From the NCBI RefSeq assembly GCF_018130765.1, contig NZ_JAFCJZ010000018.1, positions 110,065-174,064 on the forward strand: 64,000 bases of DNA, written 5' to 3'. Within the stretch, counting starts at the first letter, position 1, and every line of letters begins with the position of its first letter. The notes under the pieces are model-generated. The model searched no databases, was not told the DNA's origin, and worked only from the letters and a program-made list of their open reading frames with translations. Positions 1 to 7,754 of the stretch are shown here, piece by piece. Made by a program: the position numbers and the translations under genes. Source of the DNA: Bradyrhizobium iriomotense (GTDB lineage: Bacteria > Pseudomonadota > Alphaproteobacteria > Rhizobiales > Xanthobacteraceae).

Positions 1-1429
1 TTTCAGACGTGAGGTCGAGATAGCGTGACAGCAGCGGCACGACGCGGTCGCCGAGCCGCTCGGACAGTCCGGTGAAGCCGGCGATGTCGATGAACATCAC
101 GCTGAGCTCCTGGATGCTGCCGCCGGGCCTCGCCTCGACGCCCTGCCGCAGCAAACCGCGAACGAGATCGGCGGGGATGAACTTGCGGAAGGCGGACAGG
201 CCGGACGCCATCTCGGCGATGGCGCCCGACAGGCTCGCGATCTCCTTCAGCCGCGACGGATGGCGGCGGACCTGCTCCAGCGCGAAGGCCTCGACATGGC
301 GAAGCTCGCCGACGACGCGCGACAACGGCGCGGCAATCACGGAGCGCGCCAGCACTGCCGACGCGAGCGCCGCAAGCACGGCGCCGACGGCGAGGCCGAG
401 GATCAGCCGCCGCAGCGTCGTCTCAACGGGGCCGAGAAATTCCGCCTCGGGGATCACGGTTGCGAGCGACCAGCCGGGAAACGGCAAAGGCGTCAGCGCG
501 ACCTCGTAGGCCGCGCCGCGTGACGTCAGGCGGCTGCGCCAGGCCTCCTTGCGGCCAGCCTCCCCCGCCTGTTCGAGCGCTGCGCGCGCCAGCGGCAGCA
601 GCGTGATGTCGCTGCGCACAGGGTGCAGCTCGTCGGCCTCCTTGTCCGGGGCTGCGACGAGCACACCGCTATCGTCGACGATGAACGCGGTTCCGGTACG
701 CCCGACCTCGAGCTGCGACAGGAAGCGCGCGAGCCTCGTATATTCGATGACGACGGCCAGAACGCCCTGCCGCTCCTGATAGACGTCGATGGGGCCGGCA
801 AAGGCAATCGAGGACCGCTCGCCGGTTGGATGGTCCATCACCCTGAACCATTGCGGCTCGTCCGCGGTGAGTCCGGCCTTGAACCAGACCTGATCGGCCA
901 CGCGGAACTCAGTCGGCTCGAAACGGCGGCTGGCGAATTCGATATCGCCGGGCACGACGTCATATTCATCGACGCGGCGCTGACCCGGATGATCGGTCAG
1001 CGAGATCTCCATCATTTCCAGGCGGCGATCGCCGAGCTTGTGCGCAGCGAAGAACGAGCCGTCGGGCCAGCCGAAAGCGACCCAGGAGATCGTCGCCTGC
1101 GACTGCAGCTGCGAGAGAAAGACGAACTCGCGCTTGTCGGCCTCGCGGGTGTCGAGCACGTTTTGGAGGAACAAGGTGCGGATCGCAGTGTGCGCGGCGC
1201 GCGCCTCGTCGACGATGGCCGCGACCTCCTTGCGCACCGCCGCCACGATCTGCTCGTTGATGGTGGAAGCGAGTTGCCGGCTGGTCGCCTCAGCCGTGCG
1301 CCACCACAACAGGCTGGAAAGGGCGGCCGTGAGCAGGATCGCGGCCAGGACCAGGGCTGACACTGCGAGGCGAATGCTGACCGTCAGCCTTGCAACCGCC
1401 TGAAGCCTCCGTCCGGGATCGACATTCAT
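1..1429 (-). CDS. Membrane-bound adenylate/guanylate cyclase with extracellular Cache sensor, 3' part missing
   Basis: Reading leftward from an ATG at 1429, an uninterrupted frame of 476 codons runs off the window edge. A first membrane helix lies at about residues 15-38, followed by a roughly 250-residue extracytoplasmic region of dCache type (it includes the segment GRTGTAFIVDDSGVLVAAP). A second helix follows at about 320-342, then a HAMP-like linker, and the start of a class III cyclase catalytic domain with VMFIDIAGFTGLSERLGD, where the first Asp is the expected metal ligand. By family it should make cAMP or cGMP in response to a periplasmic ligand; the ligand cannot be told from the sequence. 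The catalytic domain is incomplete here only because the window ends. The upstream 300 bases separate it from the divergent bufferin operon. Confidence 0.85.
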   Translation of the reverse strand, partial: MNVDPGRRLQAVARLTVSIRLAVSALVLAAILLTAALSSLLWWRTAEATSRQLASTINEQIVAAVRKEVAAIVDEARAAHTAIRTLFLQNVLDTREADKREFVFLSQLQSQATISWVAFGWPDGSFFAAHKLGDRRLEMMEISLTDHPGQRRVDEYDVVPGDIEFASRRFEPTEFRVADQVWFKAGLTADEPQWFRVMDHPTGERSSIAFAGPIDVYQERQGVLAVVIEYTRLARFLSQLEVGRTGTAFIVDDSGVLVAAPDKEADELHPVRSDITLLPLARAALEQAGEAGRKEAWRSRLTSRGAAYEVALTPLPFPGWSLATVIPEAEFLGPVETTLRRLILGLAVGAVLAALASAVLARSVIAAPLSRVVGELRHVEAFALEQVRRHPSRLKEIASLSGAIAEMASGLSAFRKFIPADLVRGLLRQGVEARPGGSIQELSVMFIDIAGFTGLSERLGDRVVPLLSRYLDLTSE

Positions 1430-1660
1430 CGCCGTTTTCGCCTTCGCGGACCTGCGCATCCTCTGACATCGCTCTACGGCGCCGGCCGTCCTTTGTTACG
1501 TCTGGCAAATGCGGACCATCCGCGCCAATGCCTCGCGGCTAACGTCTCGATAGCACCAAGGCATTGGATTTACGCCGGCGTCTGCCCGTTAATCCCGACC
1601 CAAGCGCACCAACCGGGCGCCCTGACCAATCGGTCTCACGGATTCGTGAGCATTCCAGCG

Positions 1661-1688
1661 GTAACGCCGGCTGCGCAGGAGGCGAACG
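1661..1688 (+). promoter_or_regulatory. SigF-like ECF promoter of the bufferin operon
   Basis: GTAACG (1661-1666), a 16-base spacer, then CGAACG (1683-1688). The Caulobacter ECF factor SigF is described as recognising GTAACC-N16-CGAA ahead of operons holding the same gene families as the one starting at 1741, so both the spacing and the context fit. The predicted transcript start near 1693-1695 leaves a leader of about 47 bases. The rest of 1430-1740 shows no other gene; a good ribosome site, AAAAGGAG (1726-1733), precedes the first start codon. No sigma factor gene is in the window. Confidence 0.6.
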
Positions 1689-1740
1689 AGACCATGCGCC
1701 TTCGCCTGCCAGGCGATGCATCTGCAAAAGGAGAACTTCG

Positions 1741-2046
1741 ATGTCTGCCAAACACGTCGTCACCACGCTCGCTCTCGCCGGCGCCATGTCGACCGCGCTT
1801 GCGACCCTCGCCGCCGCGGGCCCGCTGACCAAGGCCGAAGCCGACGCCGCCGTCGCCGCCAAGAAGGAAAAGTGCTTCGGCGTCGCGCTGAAGGGCCAGA
1901 ACGATTGCGCCGCCGGACCGGGCACGACCTGCCAGGGCACCTCGACAGTCGACTTCCAGGGCAACGCCTGGAAATTCGTCCAGGGCGGCACCTGCACCAG
2001 CATCGACCTGCCCGGCGGCAAGAAGGGCTCGCTGAAGCCGGTCTGA
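1741..2046 (+). CDS. bufA1: Bufferin precursor peptide, DUF2282/BufA1 family
   Basis: This is a 101-aa exported small protein. A signal peptide covers roughly residues 1-26 (hydrophobic run ending in a small-residue Ala stretch). The mature part is short and carries four cysteines in the contexts EKCFG, NDCAAG, TTCQG and GTCTS, the pattern of DUF2282 peptides. In this family the precursor is modified on cysteines by the BufB/BufC pair and then binds copper in the periplasm. The ATG at 1741 is chosen because AAAAGGAG lies 7 bases upstream. The gene is first in a four-gene operon with bufB, bufC and doxX. Family and Cys pattern are seen directly; the modification is inferred from relatives. Confidence 0.88.
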   Translation: MSAKHVVTTLALAGAMSTALATLAAAGPLTKAEADAAVAAKKEKCFGVALKGQNDCAAGPGTTCQGTSTVDFQGNAWKFVQGGTCTSIDLPGGKKGSLKPV

Positions 2047-2096
2047 CGCGGCCAGGCCAATCCATCACGCCAACACCAGGGAAGCGGAGACGCACC

Positions 2097-3005
2097 ATGA
2101 TCACGGCCACCAAGCCCGCCACCGTGCCGCTCCGCTTTTCACTTCCGATCGGCGGTGCCGCCGGAACCAGCTTCAAGCCCGAGCACCTTCCGGCGATTCT
2201 CGAGGCCGGCCCGCAAGCCGGCTTCTTCGAGGTGCACGCCGAGAACTACATGGGCGCGGGCGGAGCGCCGCATCGCGCGCTGGAAGCCATCCGCCGCGAC
2301 CATCCGCTGTCCCTGCACGGCGTCTGCATGTCGATCGGCGGGCCGCAGCCGCTCGACAAGACGCATCTGGCACGCTTTCGCAGCCTCGTCGCGCGCTATC
2401 AGCCGGCACTGGTCTCCGAACATCTCGCCTGGTCGACGCACGAGACCAGCTTCTTCAACGATCTTCTGCCGCTGCCCTACACCGAGGCGACGTTGGCCTG
2501 CGTCTGCGATCACATCGACGAGGTGCAGGAAGCGATCCGCCACCCGCTGCTGCTGGAGAACCCGTCGACTTACATCACCTTCCGCCAGTCGACGATGAGC
2601 GAGACCGATTTCATTCGCGCCATCGTGCAGCGCACCGGCTGCGGCCTGCTGCTCGACATCAACAACGTGTTCGTGTCCGCGACCAATCACGGATACGCTG
2701 CGCTCGACTATCTCGCCGATTTCCCGCTTGCTCACGTCGGGGAGATTCATCTCGCCGGCCACGCGGAGCAGACGGACGATGACGGCAACCTCCTCCTCAT
2801 CGACAGCCATGACGGCCCGGTCGCGGATGCCGTGTGGAAGCTGTTCGAGATCATCATCGCGCGGCGCGGCCCCATACCGACGCTGATCGAATGGGACAGC
2901 AAGATCCCGGAATGGCCGGTCCTGCGCGCCGAAGCCACTGCCGCGCAGGCGATCCTCGATCGCTGCAACCCGGCGGCAGTGACGGAGGATCGCCGTGCGG
3001 CCTGA
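2097..3005 (+). CDS. bufB1: Multinuclear non-heme iron oxidase (MNIO, DUF692), bufferin-modifying enzyme
   Basis: The 302-aa protein is of full DUF692 length with a TIM-barrel-like motif series: HAENYMG near residue 44, LHGVCMSIG near 75, SEHLAW, LLENPSTY, LLLDINNVFV, EIHLAGH, DSHDGPV and LIEWDSKIPEW. The His, Asp, Glu and Asn residues in these motifs are the family's metal ligands. MNIO enzymes use mixed-valent iron and oxygen to convert Cys residues of a partner precursor, here most likely BufA encoded 50 bases upstream. The ATG at 2097 follows a GAAGCGGAG ribosome site. The gene overlaps bufC by 11 bases, which supports translational coupling. Confidence 0.92.
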   Translation: MITATKPATVPLRFSLPIGGAAGTSFKPEHLPAILEAGPQAGFFEVHAENYMGAGGAPHRALEAIRRDHPLSLHGVCMSIGGPQPLDKTHLARFRSLVARYQPALVSEHLAWSTHETSFFNDLLPLPYTEATLACVCDHIDEVQEAIRHPLLLENPSTYITFRQSTMSETDFIRAIVQRTGCGLLLDINNVFVSATNHGYAALDYLADFPLAHVGEIHLAGHAEQTDDDGNLLLIDSHDGPVADAVWKLFEIIIARRGPIPTLIEWDSKIPEWPVLRAEATAAQAILDRCNPAAVTEDRRAA

Positions 3006-3777
3006 AGCTGACCCCGGATTTGCCGCGGCCTTTGCGCCGCCGCTGCTCGACCCCGCGCGTGATGCGCCGACGGCCGTGATCGGCCGAAACGGCAAGCCGG
3101 CCGGCCGACGCTATGACGTCTACCGCAACAACGTCACGGTCAGCCTGATCGATGCGCTGGCCGCGATCTATCCGGCCGTAGAGCGCATCACCGGCACCGA
3201 TTTCTTCCGCGCCATGGCGCGCTTCCACATCCGCAATAGCCCACCGACCTCGCCGCTGCTGTTCGACTACGGCCGCGACTTCCCGGACTTCGTCGCCGGG
3301 TATGAGCATGCGCAAGACATGCCCTGGCTGGCCGATGTCGCCCGCATCGAGCGCGCCTGGCTCGATGCCTATCATGCCGCCGACGCGTCGCCGCTGTCGT
3401 CTGCGCTTCTGTCCGCCATTGCGCCGGAGCGGCTTGGCGATCTCGTCTTTGCGCCGCATCCGGCCACACGGATCGTCCGCTCGCAATATGCGGCCGTGAC
3501 GATCTTTGCCGCCAACCGGGACAGCGCGCCTGTGGCGCGCATCGACGCGTCCACGCCGGAAGACGCTCTGATCACCCGGCCCCAATTCGACGTCGCGGTG
3601 CGCCACCTTCCGCCCGGTGGCGCCGTCTTTGCCGCCAGCCTGATGTCCGGCGAGCCGCTCGGCGCGGCCGCAATGGCGGCGTTCGACGCGTCAGCCAAGT
3701 TCGACATCGCCGCAAACATCGCCGGGCTGATCGAGGCCGGCGCGTTCACCTCAATTGCCTTTGGAGATCCAGCATGA
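2995..3777 (+). CDS. bufC1: BufC, DUF2063-type partner protein of the MNIO
   Basis: The 260-aa protein belongs to the family named putative DNA-binding domain DUF2063. The N-terminal half has the typical FAAAF, YRNNVTVSLIDALAAIYPAVERI and FHIRNSPPTSPLLFDYG elements; the C-terminal half resembles the recognition domain of BufC proteins. In bufferin and related RiPP systems this protein binds the precursor and presents it to the MNIO; the DNA-binding name is historical. The GTG start at 2995 is preceded by GGAGG (2984-2988) and overlaps bufB by 11 bases. The stop codon overlaps the next gene as ATGA. Confidence 0.88.
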   Translation: MRPEADPGFAAAFAPPLLDPARDAPTAVIGRNGKPAGRRYDVYRNNVTVSLIDALAAIYPAVERITGTDFFRAMARFHIRNSPPTSPLLFDYGRDFPDFVAGYEHAQDMPWLADVARIERAWLDAYHAADASPLSSALLSAIAPERLGDLVFAPHPATRIVRSQYAAVTIFAANRDSAPVARIDASTPEDALITRPQFDVAVRHLPPGGAVFAASLMSGEPLGAAAMAAFDASAKFDIAANIAGLIEAGAFTSIAFGDPA

Positions 3778-4283
3778 TTACGGAGCAGCGCATGCCCGCA
3801 AATACCAGCCTGCCCCCGCTCGGGCTGCTCGTCGACAAGGCCAATCAACTGGTGCAGACGCTTGCCACCCCGTCACTGGTGCAGCTCGTGCTGCGCCTTG
3901 CGCTGGCCGTGCCGTTCTGGCGCTCGGGCATGCTCAAATGGGCCGGCTTCCTGCGGCTCAACGACACCGCCGTGACGCTGTTCAGCGACGAATTCATGCT
4001 GCATCTGCCGGGCGGGCCTTATCATTTTCCGGCACCGGCGGTGATGGCCTTTCTGTCGGGCTGCGGAGAGATCATGTTTCCGATCCTCCTGGTGCTGGGT
4101 CTCGGCACACGGTTCGCAGGGCTCGGACTGCTGTTCATGACCGTGATCGTCGAGCTCACGGTGCCCGACGGCTGGCCGATCCATCTCACCTGGGCGGCCA
4201 TGGCGCTCGGCATCATGGCTTACGGGCCAGGGAACCTCTCGCTCGACCACCTCATCTGCCGCGCGCGATCGCACGGGCGATGA
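3774..4283 (+). CDS. DoxX-family membrane protein of the bufferin operon
   Basis: The 169-aa protein has about four membrane helices (near residues 40-60, 82-102, 108-128 and 135-155). It carries DoxX-family features such as LRLALAVPFWRSGMLKW and the GCGEIMFPILLVLGLGTR stretch. DoxX proteins close many bufferin operons; their exact job is unsettled, with a redox or quinone-linked membrane role proposed. Start and previous stop share ATGA (3774-3777), so it is translationally coupled to bufC. It is the last gene of the operon; the next gene lies 6 bases away on the opposite strand. Confidence 0.85.
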   Translation: MITEQRMPANTSLPPLGLLVDKANQLVQTLATPSLVQLVLRLALAVPFWRSGMLKWAGFLRLNDTAVTLFSDEFMLHLPGGPYHFPAPAVMAFLSGCGEIMFPILLVLGLGTRFAGLGLLFMTVIVELTVPDGWPIHLTWAAMALGIMAYGPGNLSLDHLICRARSHGR

Positions 4284-4289
4284 GCGCAC

Positions 4290-5135
4290 CTACATCCCGC
4301 TCAGGCCGCTATCGACCGCGAGCGTTTGCGCGGTGATGTAGACGCTCTCGTCCGACAGGAAGAACAGCACGGCATAGGCGATTTCCCAGGCCGTCGCCTG
4401 GCGGCCGAAGGGAATGTGGCCTTTGCCACGGTTGGGGCGGCCGGCGCCGGCTTCGCGGCCGTTGGGGGTGTCGACGAGGCCGGGATAGACGAGGTTGGCG
4501 CGGATGCCGCGGCGCGATCCGAGATGGGCGATGTTGCGCATGAGGCCGCCGAGCGCGGCTTTCGATGAATCATAGACCGCCATCTGCGAGCCCGCCTTCA
4601 GTGCGGCGATTGAGGAGATGAAGACGATGGCGCCGCCATTGTCGAATTTTGGCATCGCGGCGCGGCAGCACAGCATGGGGCCGCGGACGTTGACGTCGTA
4701 GATCCTGTTCCACTCCTCGGCGCTGACGGCATCGAGGCCAACCTGGCCGAAGGTGCCGATGTTCAGCACCATGCCGTCGAGGCCGCCCATGGCGCGATGC
4801 GCCTCGTCGATCATCCGGACCACGTCGGCCTCGCGCGTGACGTCGGCCGCAATCGCAAACCCCTCCCCGCCCTCATCGGTGATGCGCTTGACGGTCTGTT
4901 CGGCAGAGCTGCGATTGAGATCGGCCACCGAAACCTTCGCACCTTCGCGTGCGCATAAAATGCTCATGGCGCGGCCGTTGCCGATCGGGTCGGTTGAGGC
5001 ATCGAACACGCGCTGGCCGCCGCCGACGATCAGGATGCGGCGACCTTTCAGGCGCCCCCTGCCCGGCGCCTCGCCCGAGGACTCCGCACTGGGCGGACGA
5101 ACGTAGCGCTCCGGCTTGGTCTCGGTGTCCGTCAT
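4290..5135 (-). CDS. Short-chain dehydrogenase/reductase (SDR)
   Basis: The 281-aa NAD(P)-dependent oxidoreductase has a Rossmann fold. The catalytic residues are visible as Ser in FISSIAA and the YDSSK (YxxxK) motif, with Asn in VLNIGTFG. The dinucleotide loop is unusual: GGGQRVFDASTDPIGNG replaces the usual TGxxxGIG and is longer. An acidic residue after beta-2 (VADLNRS) suggests NAD preference. The first in-frame ATG, 1 base after the stop of the upstream CMD gene, is preferred over the ATG at 5165, which would lie inside that gene. It probably works in the same pathway as the CMD protein and is controlled by the TetR protein upstream. The substrate is unknown. Confidence 0.85.
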   Translation of the reverse strand: MTDTETKPERYVRPPSAESSGEAPGRGRLKGRRILIVGGGQRVFDASTDPIGNGRAMSILCAREGAKVSVADLNRSSAEQTVKRITDEGGEGFAIAADVTREADVVRMIDEAHRAMGGLDGMVLNIGTFGQVGLDAVSAEEWNRIYDVNVRGPMLCCRAAMPKFDNGGAIVFISSIAALKAGSQMAVYDSSKAALGGLMRNIAHLGSRRGIRANLVYPGLVDTPNGREAGAGRPNRGKGHIPFGRQATAWEIAYAVLFFLSDESVYITAQTLAVDSGLSGM

Positions 5136-5136
5136 C

Positions 5137-5697
5137 TCAGCCGCCCTGCTTCTTGCCGCCGTCATAGACCTTCATGCCGGCGGCGGGATCGAGATCGGTT
5201 TCGGTCGCTTCAGTCAGGCGCGCCATCATCATGTAGAAGCCGAGCGCGACGATGGATTCGACGATCTCCTGGTCGCTGAAGTGTTTTCGCGCGGCAGCGA
5301 AGGTCGCCTCCGCCACGCGGACGTTCTCGACCACCTCGCGGCCGAACTTCAGCAGGGCGCGCTCGGCATCGCTTAAGCCGGCAGCATCGTAGTCGGCGCG
5401 CTCGACGGCATCGATCTGCGCTTGCGTGCAGCCGACGCCGAGCGCGATCGGCACGTGCTGGCGCCATTCATAGGCGCCGCCTTCGAGCTGCGCAGCCTGC
5501 AGGATCAGCAGTTCGCGGTTGACGGCCGAGAGCTTCTGCTTGTGCAGGATCGAATTGCCGAGCCGCATCGCCGGGATCATGTTGGCCTCGGCATGGGCCA
5601 TCATGCGGAAGATGTTGAGCTTGACCGGCATGCGGTCGAACGAGGCGCGGATGTCGCCGCTCGTCGTCTCCGGATCAATCAGGGGCAGCCTTGCCAC
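5137..5697 (-). CDS. Carboxymuconolactone decarboxylase (CMD/AhpD) family protein
   Basis: A protein of about 186 aa with the all-helical CMD fold (residues such as NRELLILQAAQLEGGAYEW and QHVPIALG). The usual AhpD CxxC is absent: the segment reads EGGAYEWRQHV, so a thiol peroxidase role is unlikely and a decarboxylase or hydrolase-like role is more plausible. The GTG start at 5697 is chosen because AGGGAGAA sits just upstream; it overlaps the end of the TetR gene by 23 bases. An ATG at 5739 would give a 14-residue basic extension. Gene order TetR-CMD-SDR on one strand suggests one transcript. Confidence 0.78.
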   Translation of the reverse strand: MARLPLIDPETTSGDIRASFDRMPVKLNIFRMMAHAEANMIPAMRLGNSILHKQKLSAVNRELLILQAAQLEGGAYEWRQHVPIALGVGCTQAQIDAVERADYDAAGLSDAERALLKFGREVVENVRVAEATFAAARKHFSDQEIVESIVALGFYMMMARLTEATETDLDPAAGMKVYDGGKKQGG

Positions 5698-6373
5698 GCG
5701 TTTCTCCCTTGGCTTTTCGTTTCTTGTTGTCGGTGTCACTGCCCGCCGCGATCAGCGACAGGAAGAAGGACAGATAGCGGTCGATCGCCTCGATCACCTT
5801 CGGCCGCGGCGAGGGCACCGCGCCCATCACGTAATGCTCGAGGCGGATATAGATGAGGCCGGCGGCGAACAGCCGCGCGGTCTCGCGCGGATCGGTGGTC
5901 GAGATCAGGTCGGCGAGCGCGAAGCCGCGGAAATAATCCGTCATCATGCTCTGCTCGCGCGCGTAGAAATGGTCGGCGAACTTGGCGCGGATGCCGGGGA
6001 CGCGGTTGCGCTCGGCGGTGATGACCTTCTGGAACTGGTGCTCGCGCGGATCGGACCATTGCTCGACGAGGTCCAGCGCGAACTGCCGGCAGAACGCGGA
6101 GGGCTGGCGTGCCAGCTGCTTGTAGCGCAGCTCCTCCAGCCGGCTCGCCGAGCTGGCGGGGCCGTGTTCGGCGACGATCGCTTCCAGGATCGCGGCCTTG
6201 CCGGAGAAATGATTGTAGAGGCTGCTCTCGCGGATGCCGACGCGGCGCGCGAGCTCGCGCATCGAGGCACCGCCATAGCCGCTCTGTGCGAACAGGTTCA
6301 GCGCCTCGCTGAGGATGCGCTCGCGCGTCGTGGGCGCAGCCGCTTCCGCTGCGCTGGAGGTGTGGACAGCCAT
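5675..6373 (-). CDS. TetR/AcrR-family transcriptional regulator
   Basis: The 232-aa protein has an N-terminal TetR helix-turn-helix at residues about 15-60 (RERILSEALNLFAQSGYGG, then RELARRVGIRESSLYNHF) and a variable ligand-binding C-terminal domain. The ATG at 6373 starts the protein just before the conserved DNA-binding domain; longer in-frame starts would read through the operators and are rejected. Two palindromes in the divergent intergenic region (6388-6401 and 6414-6429) are its likely binding sites. It probably represses both its own operon with CMD and SDR and the divergent transport/hydrolase operon from 6541. Confidence 0.88.
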   Translation of the reverse strand: MAVHTSSAAEAAAPTTRERILSEALNLFAQSGYGGASMRELARRVGIRESSLYNHFSGKAAILEAIVAEHGPASSASRLEELRYKQLARQPSAFCRQFALDLVEQWSDPREHQFQKVITAERNRVPGIRAKFADHFYAREQSMMTDYFRGFALADLISTTDPRETARLFAAGLIYIRLEHYVMGAVPSPRPKVIEAIDRYLSFFLSLIAAGSDTDNKKRKAKGETRGKAAPD

Positions 6374-6387
6374 GGCGGCTTGACTAA

Positions 6388-6401
6388 CGAACGATCGTTC
6401 G
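6388..6401. promoter_or_regulatory. TetR operator half 1
   Basis: Perfect 14-bp palindrome CGAACGATCGTTCG, starting 14 bases upstream of the TetR start codon. Its core is identical to the second palindrome at 6414-6429, with centres 27 bp apart. Tandem identical palindromes between a TetR gene and a divergent operon are typical of autoregulated operators. Confidence 0.75.
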
Positions 6402-6413
6402 CTAGTCAACCGT

Positions 6414-6429
6414 ACGAACGATCGTTCGT
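6414..6429. promoter_or_regulatory. TetR operator half 2
   Basis: Perfect 16-bp palindrome ACGAACGATCGTTCGT sharing its 14-bp core with the site at 6388. It lies 112 bases upstream of the divergent operon start at 6541, placed to overlap the promoters of both directions. Confidence 0.75.
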
Positions 6430-6540
6430 TTCGCCAGTCTGGCAACAACGGGCGCGGCCCGCAAGCTTCGCGCGGGCGCCGTTCTCGCGTTTCAACTCCG
6501 CTCCATCGAGAGGCGGAGAGCAATTTTGGGGAGACGACTC

Positions 6541-7752
6541 ATGGCGCGCTTTGCCCGCCTTCGCCTGGCTGCGGCCTGCATCCTGTTGCCGCTGCTCGCA
6601 AGCAGCACCGCCTCTGCCCAATCCGCCAAATACGATCCCGGCGCCGACGACAAGACCATCAAGATCGGCACCACCGCGCCGCTGAGCGGACCGGTCTCTG
6701 CCTTTGCGCAGATCGCGAAAGCGGCGGAGGCCTATTTCCGCAAGGTGAATGACGAGGGCGGCGTGAACGGACGGCGCATCCAGATGATCATCGCCGACGA
6801 TGCCTACAGCCCGCCGAAGACGGTGGAGCAGACGCGGCGGCTTGTCGAAAGCGAGGAAGTGCTGCTGATCTTCGGCGGCGTCGGCACACCGACCAACAGC
6901 GCCGTGCACAAATATCTCAACGATCGTAAGGTGCCACAGCTCTTCCTGGGGTCAGGCGCGGCGAAGTGGGATGATCCCAAGAACTTTCCGTGGACCGTCG
7001 GATGGCAGCCGACCTATCGCGACGAGGCGATCGCCTACGCCAGATACATCAAGGCCAGCCACGCCAACGCGAAGATCGGCGTGCTCTACCAGAACGACGA
7101 TCTCGGCAAGGACTATCTGAAGGCGCTGGAGGAAGGGCTCGGCAGCGGCGAAGCGATCGTCGCGCGCGCAGCCTATGAGACCTCCGCGCCGACGGTCGAC
7201 ACCCAGATCCTGCAACTGAAGACCGCCGGTGCTGACGTCGTGCTAGTGGCGGCGACGCCGAAGTTCGCGGCGCAGGCGATCCGCAAGATCGGCGAGATCG
7301 GCTGGAAGCCGGTGACGATCATCTCCAACGTCTCGGCCTCGATCAGCGGCGTGCTGGAGCCCGCCGGCAAGGACAATTCCACCGGCGTCATCTCCAGCCA
7401 GTATCTGAAGGACGCGACCGATCCGGCGCTGAAGGACGATGCCGGCACCAAGGAATGGCTCGCCTTCATGGACAAATATCTGCCCGACGCCAACAAGAGC
7501 GATTGGCTCAACGTCTATGGCTACACCATCGCGCAGACGCTGGTGACGGCGCTGAAAGCATCAGGCAACGACCTCACCCGCGCCAACGTGATGAAGCAGG
7601 CGACCAGCCTGAAGGACGTGCACCTGCCGATGCTGATCAACGGCACCGCGGTGAACAACTCGCCCGAGCGCTACACGCCGATGACGAGCCTCCAGCTGAT
7701 CCGCTTCGACGGCACGCGCTGGGTGCCGTTCGGCGAGCTCCTGAAGAACTGA
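6541..7752 (+). CDS. Periplasmic substrate-binding protein, branched-chain amino acid ABC (LivJ) family
   Basis: The 403-aa protein has a signal peptide of about 31 residues ending in ASSTASAQ. The body is a type I periplasmic binding fold: IKIGTTAPLSGPVSAFA near the N-terminus, then RRIQMIIADDAYSPPKT, and IFGGVGTPTNSAV. The start at 6541 is set by GGGGAG at 6529-6534. It should capture a small carboxylate or aromatic compound for a Liv-type transporter, but no permease or ATPase gene is in this operon. It is first of four genes (2 bases from the next) facing away from the TetR gene. Confidence 0.88.
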   Translation: MARFARLRLAAACILLPLLASSTASAQSAKYDPGADDKTIKIGTTAPLSGPVSAFAQIAKAAEAYFRKVNDEGGVNGRRIQMIIADDAYSPPKTVEQTRRLVESEEVLLIFGGVGTPTNSAVHKYLNDRKVPQLFLGSGAAKWDDPKNFPWTVGWQPTYRDEAIAYARYIKASHANAKIGVLYQNDDLGKDYLKALEEGLGSGEAIVARAAYETSAPTVDTQILQLKTAGADVVLVAATPKFAAQAIRKIGEIGWKPVTIISNVSASISGVLEPAGKDNSTGVISSQYLKDATDPALKDDAGTKEWLAFMDKYLPDANKSDWLNVYGYTIAQTLVTALKASGNDLTRANVMKQATSLKDVHLPMLINGTAVNNSPERYTPMTSLQLIRFDGTRWVPFGELLKN

Positions 7753-7754
7753 GC

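Noticed and set aside
5137..5697. AhpD-type peroxidase function for the CMD protein
   Set aside because: The redox CxxC of AhpD is missing; only the fold is shared.
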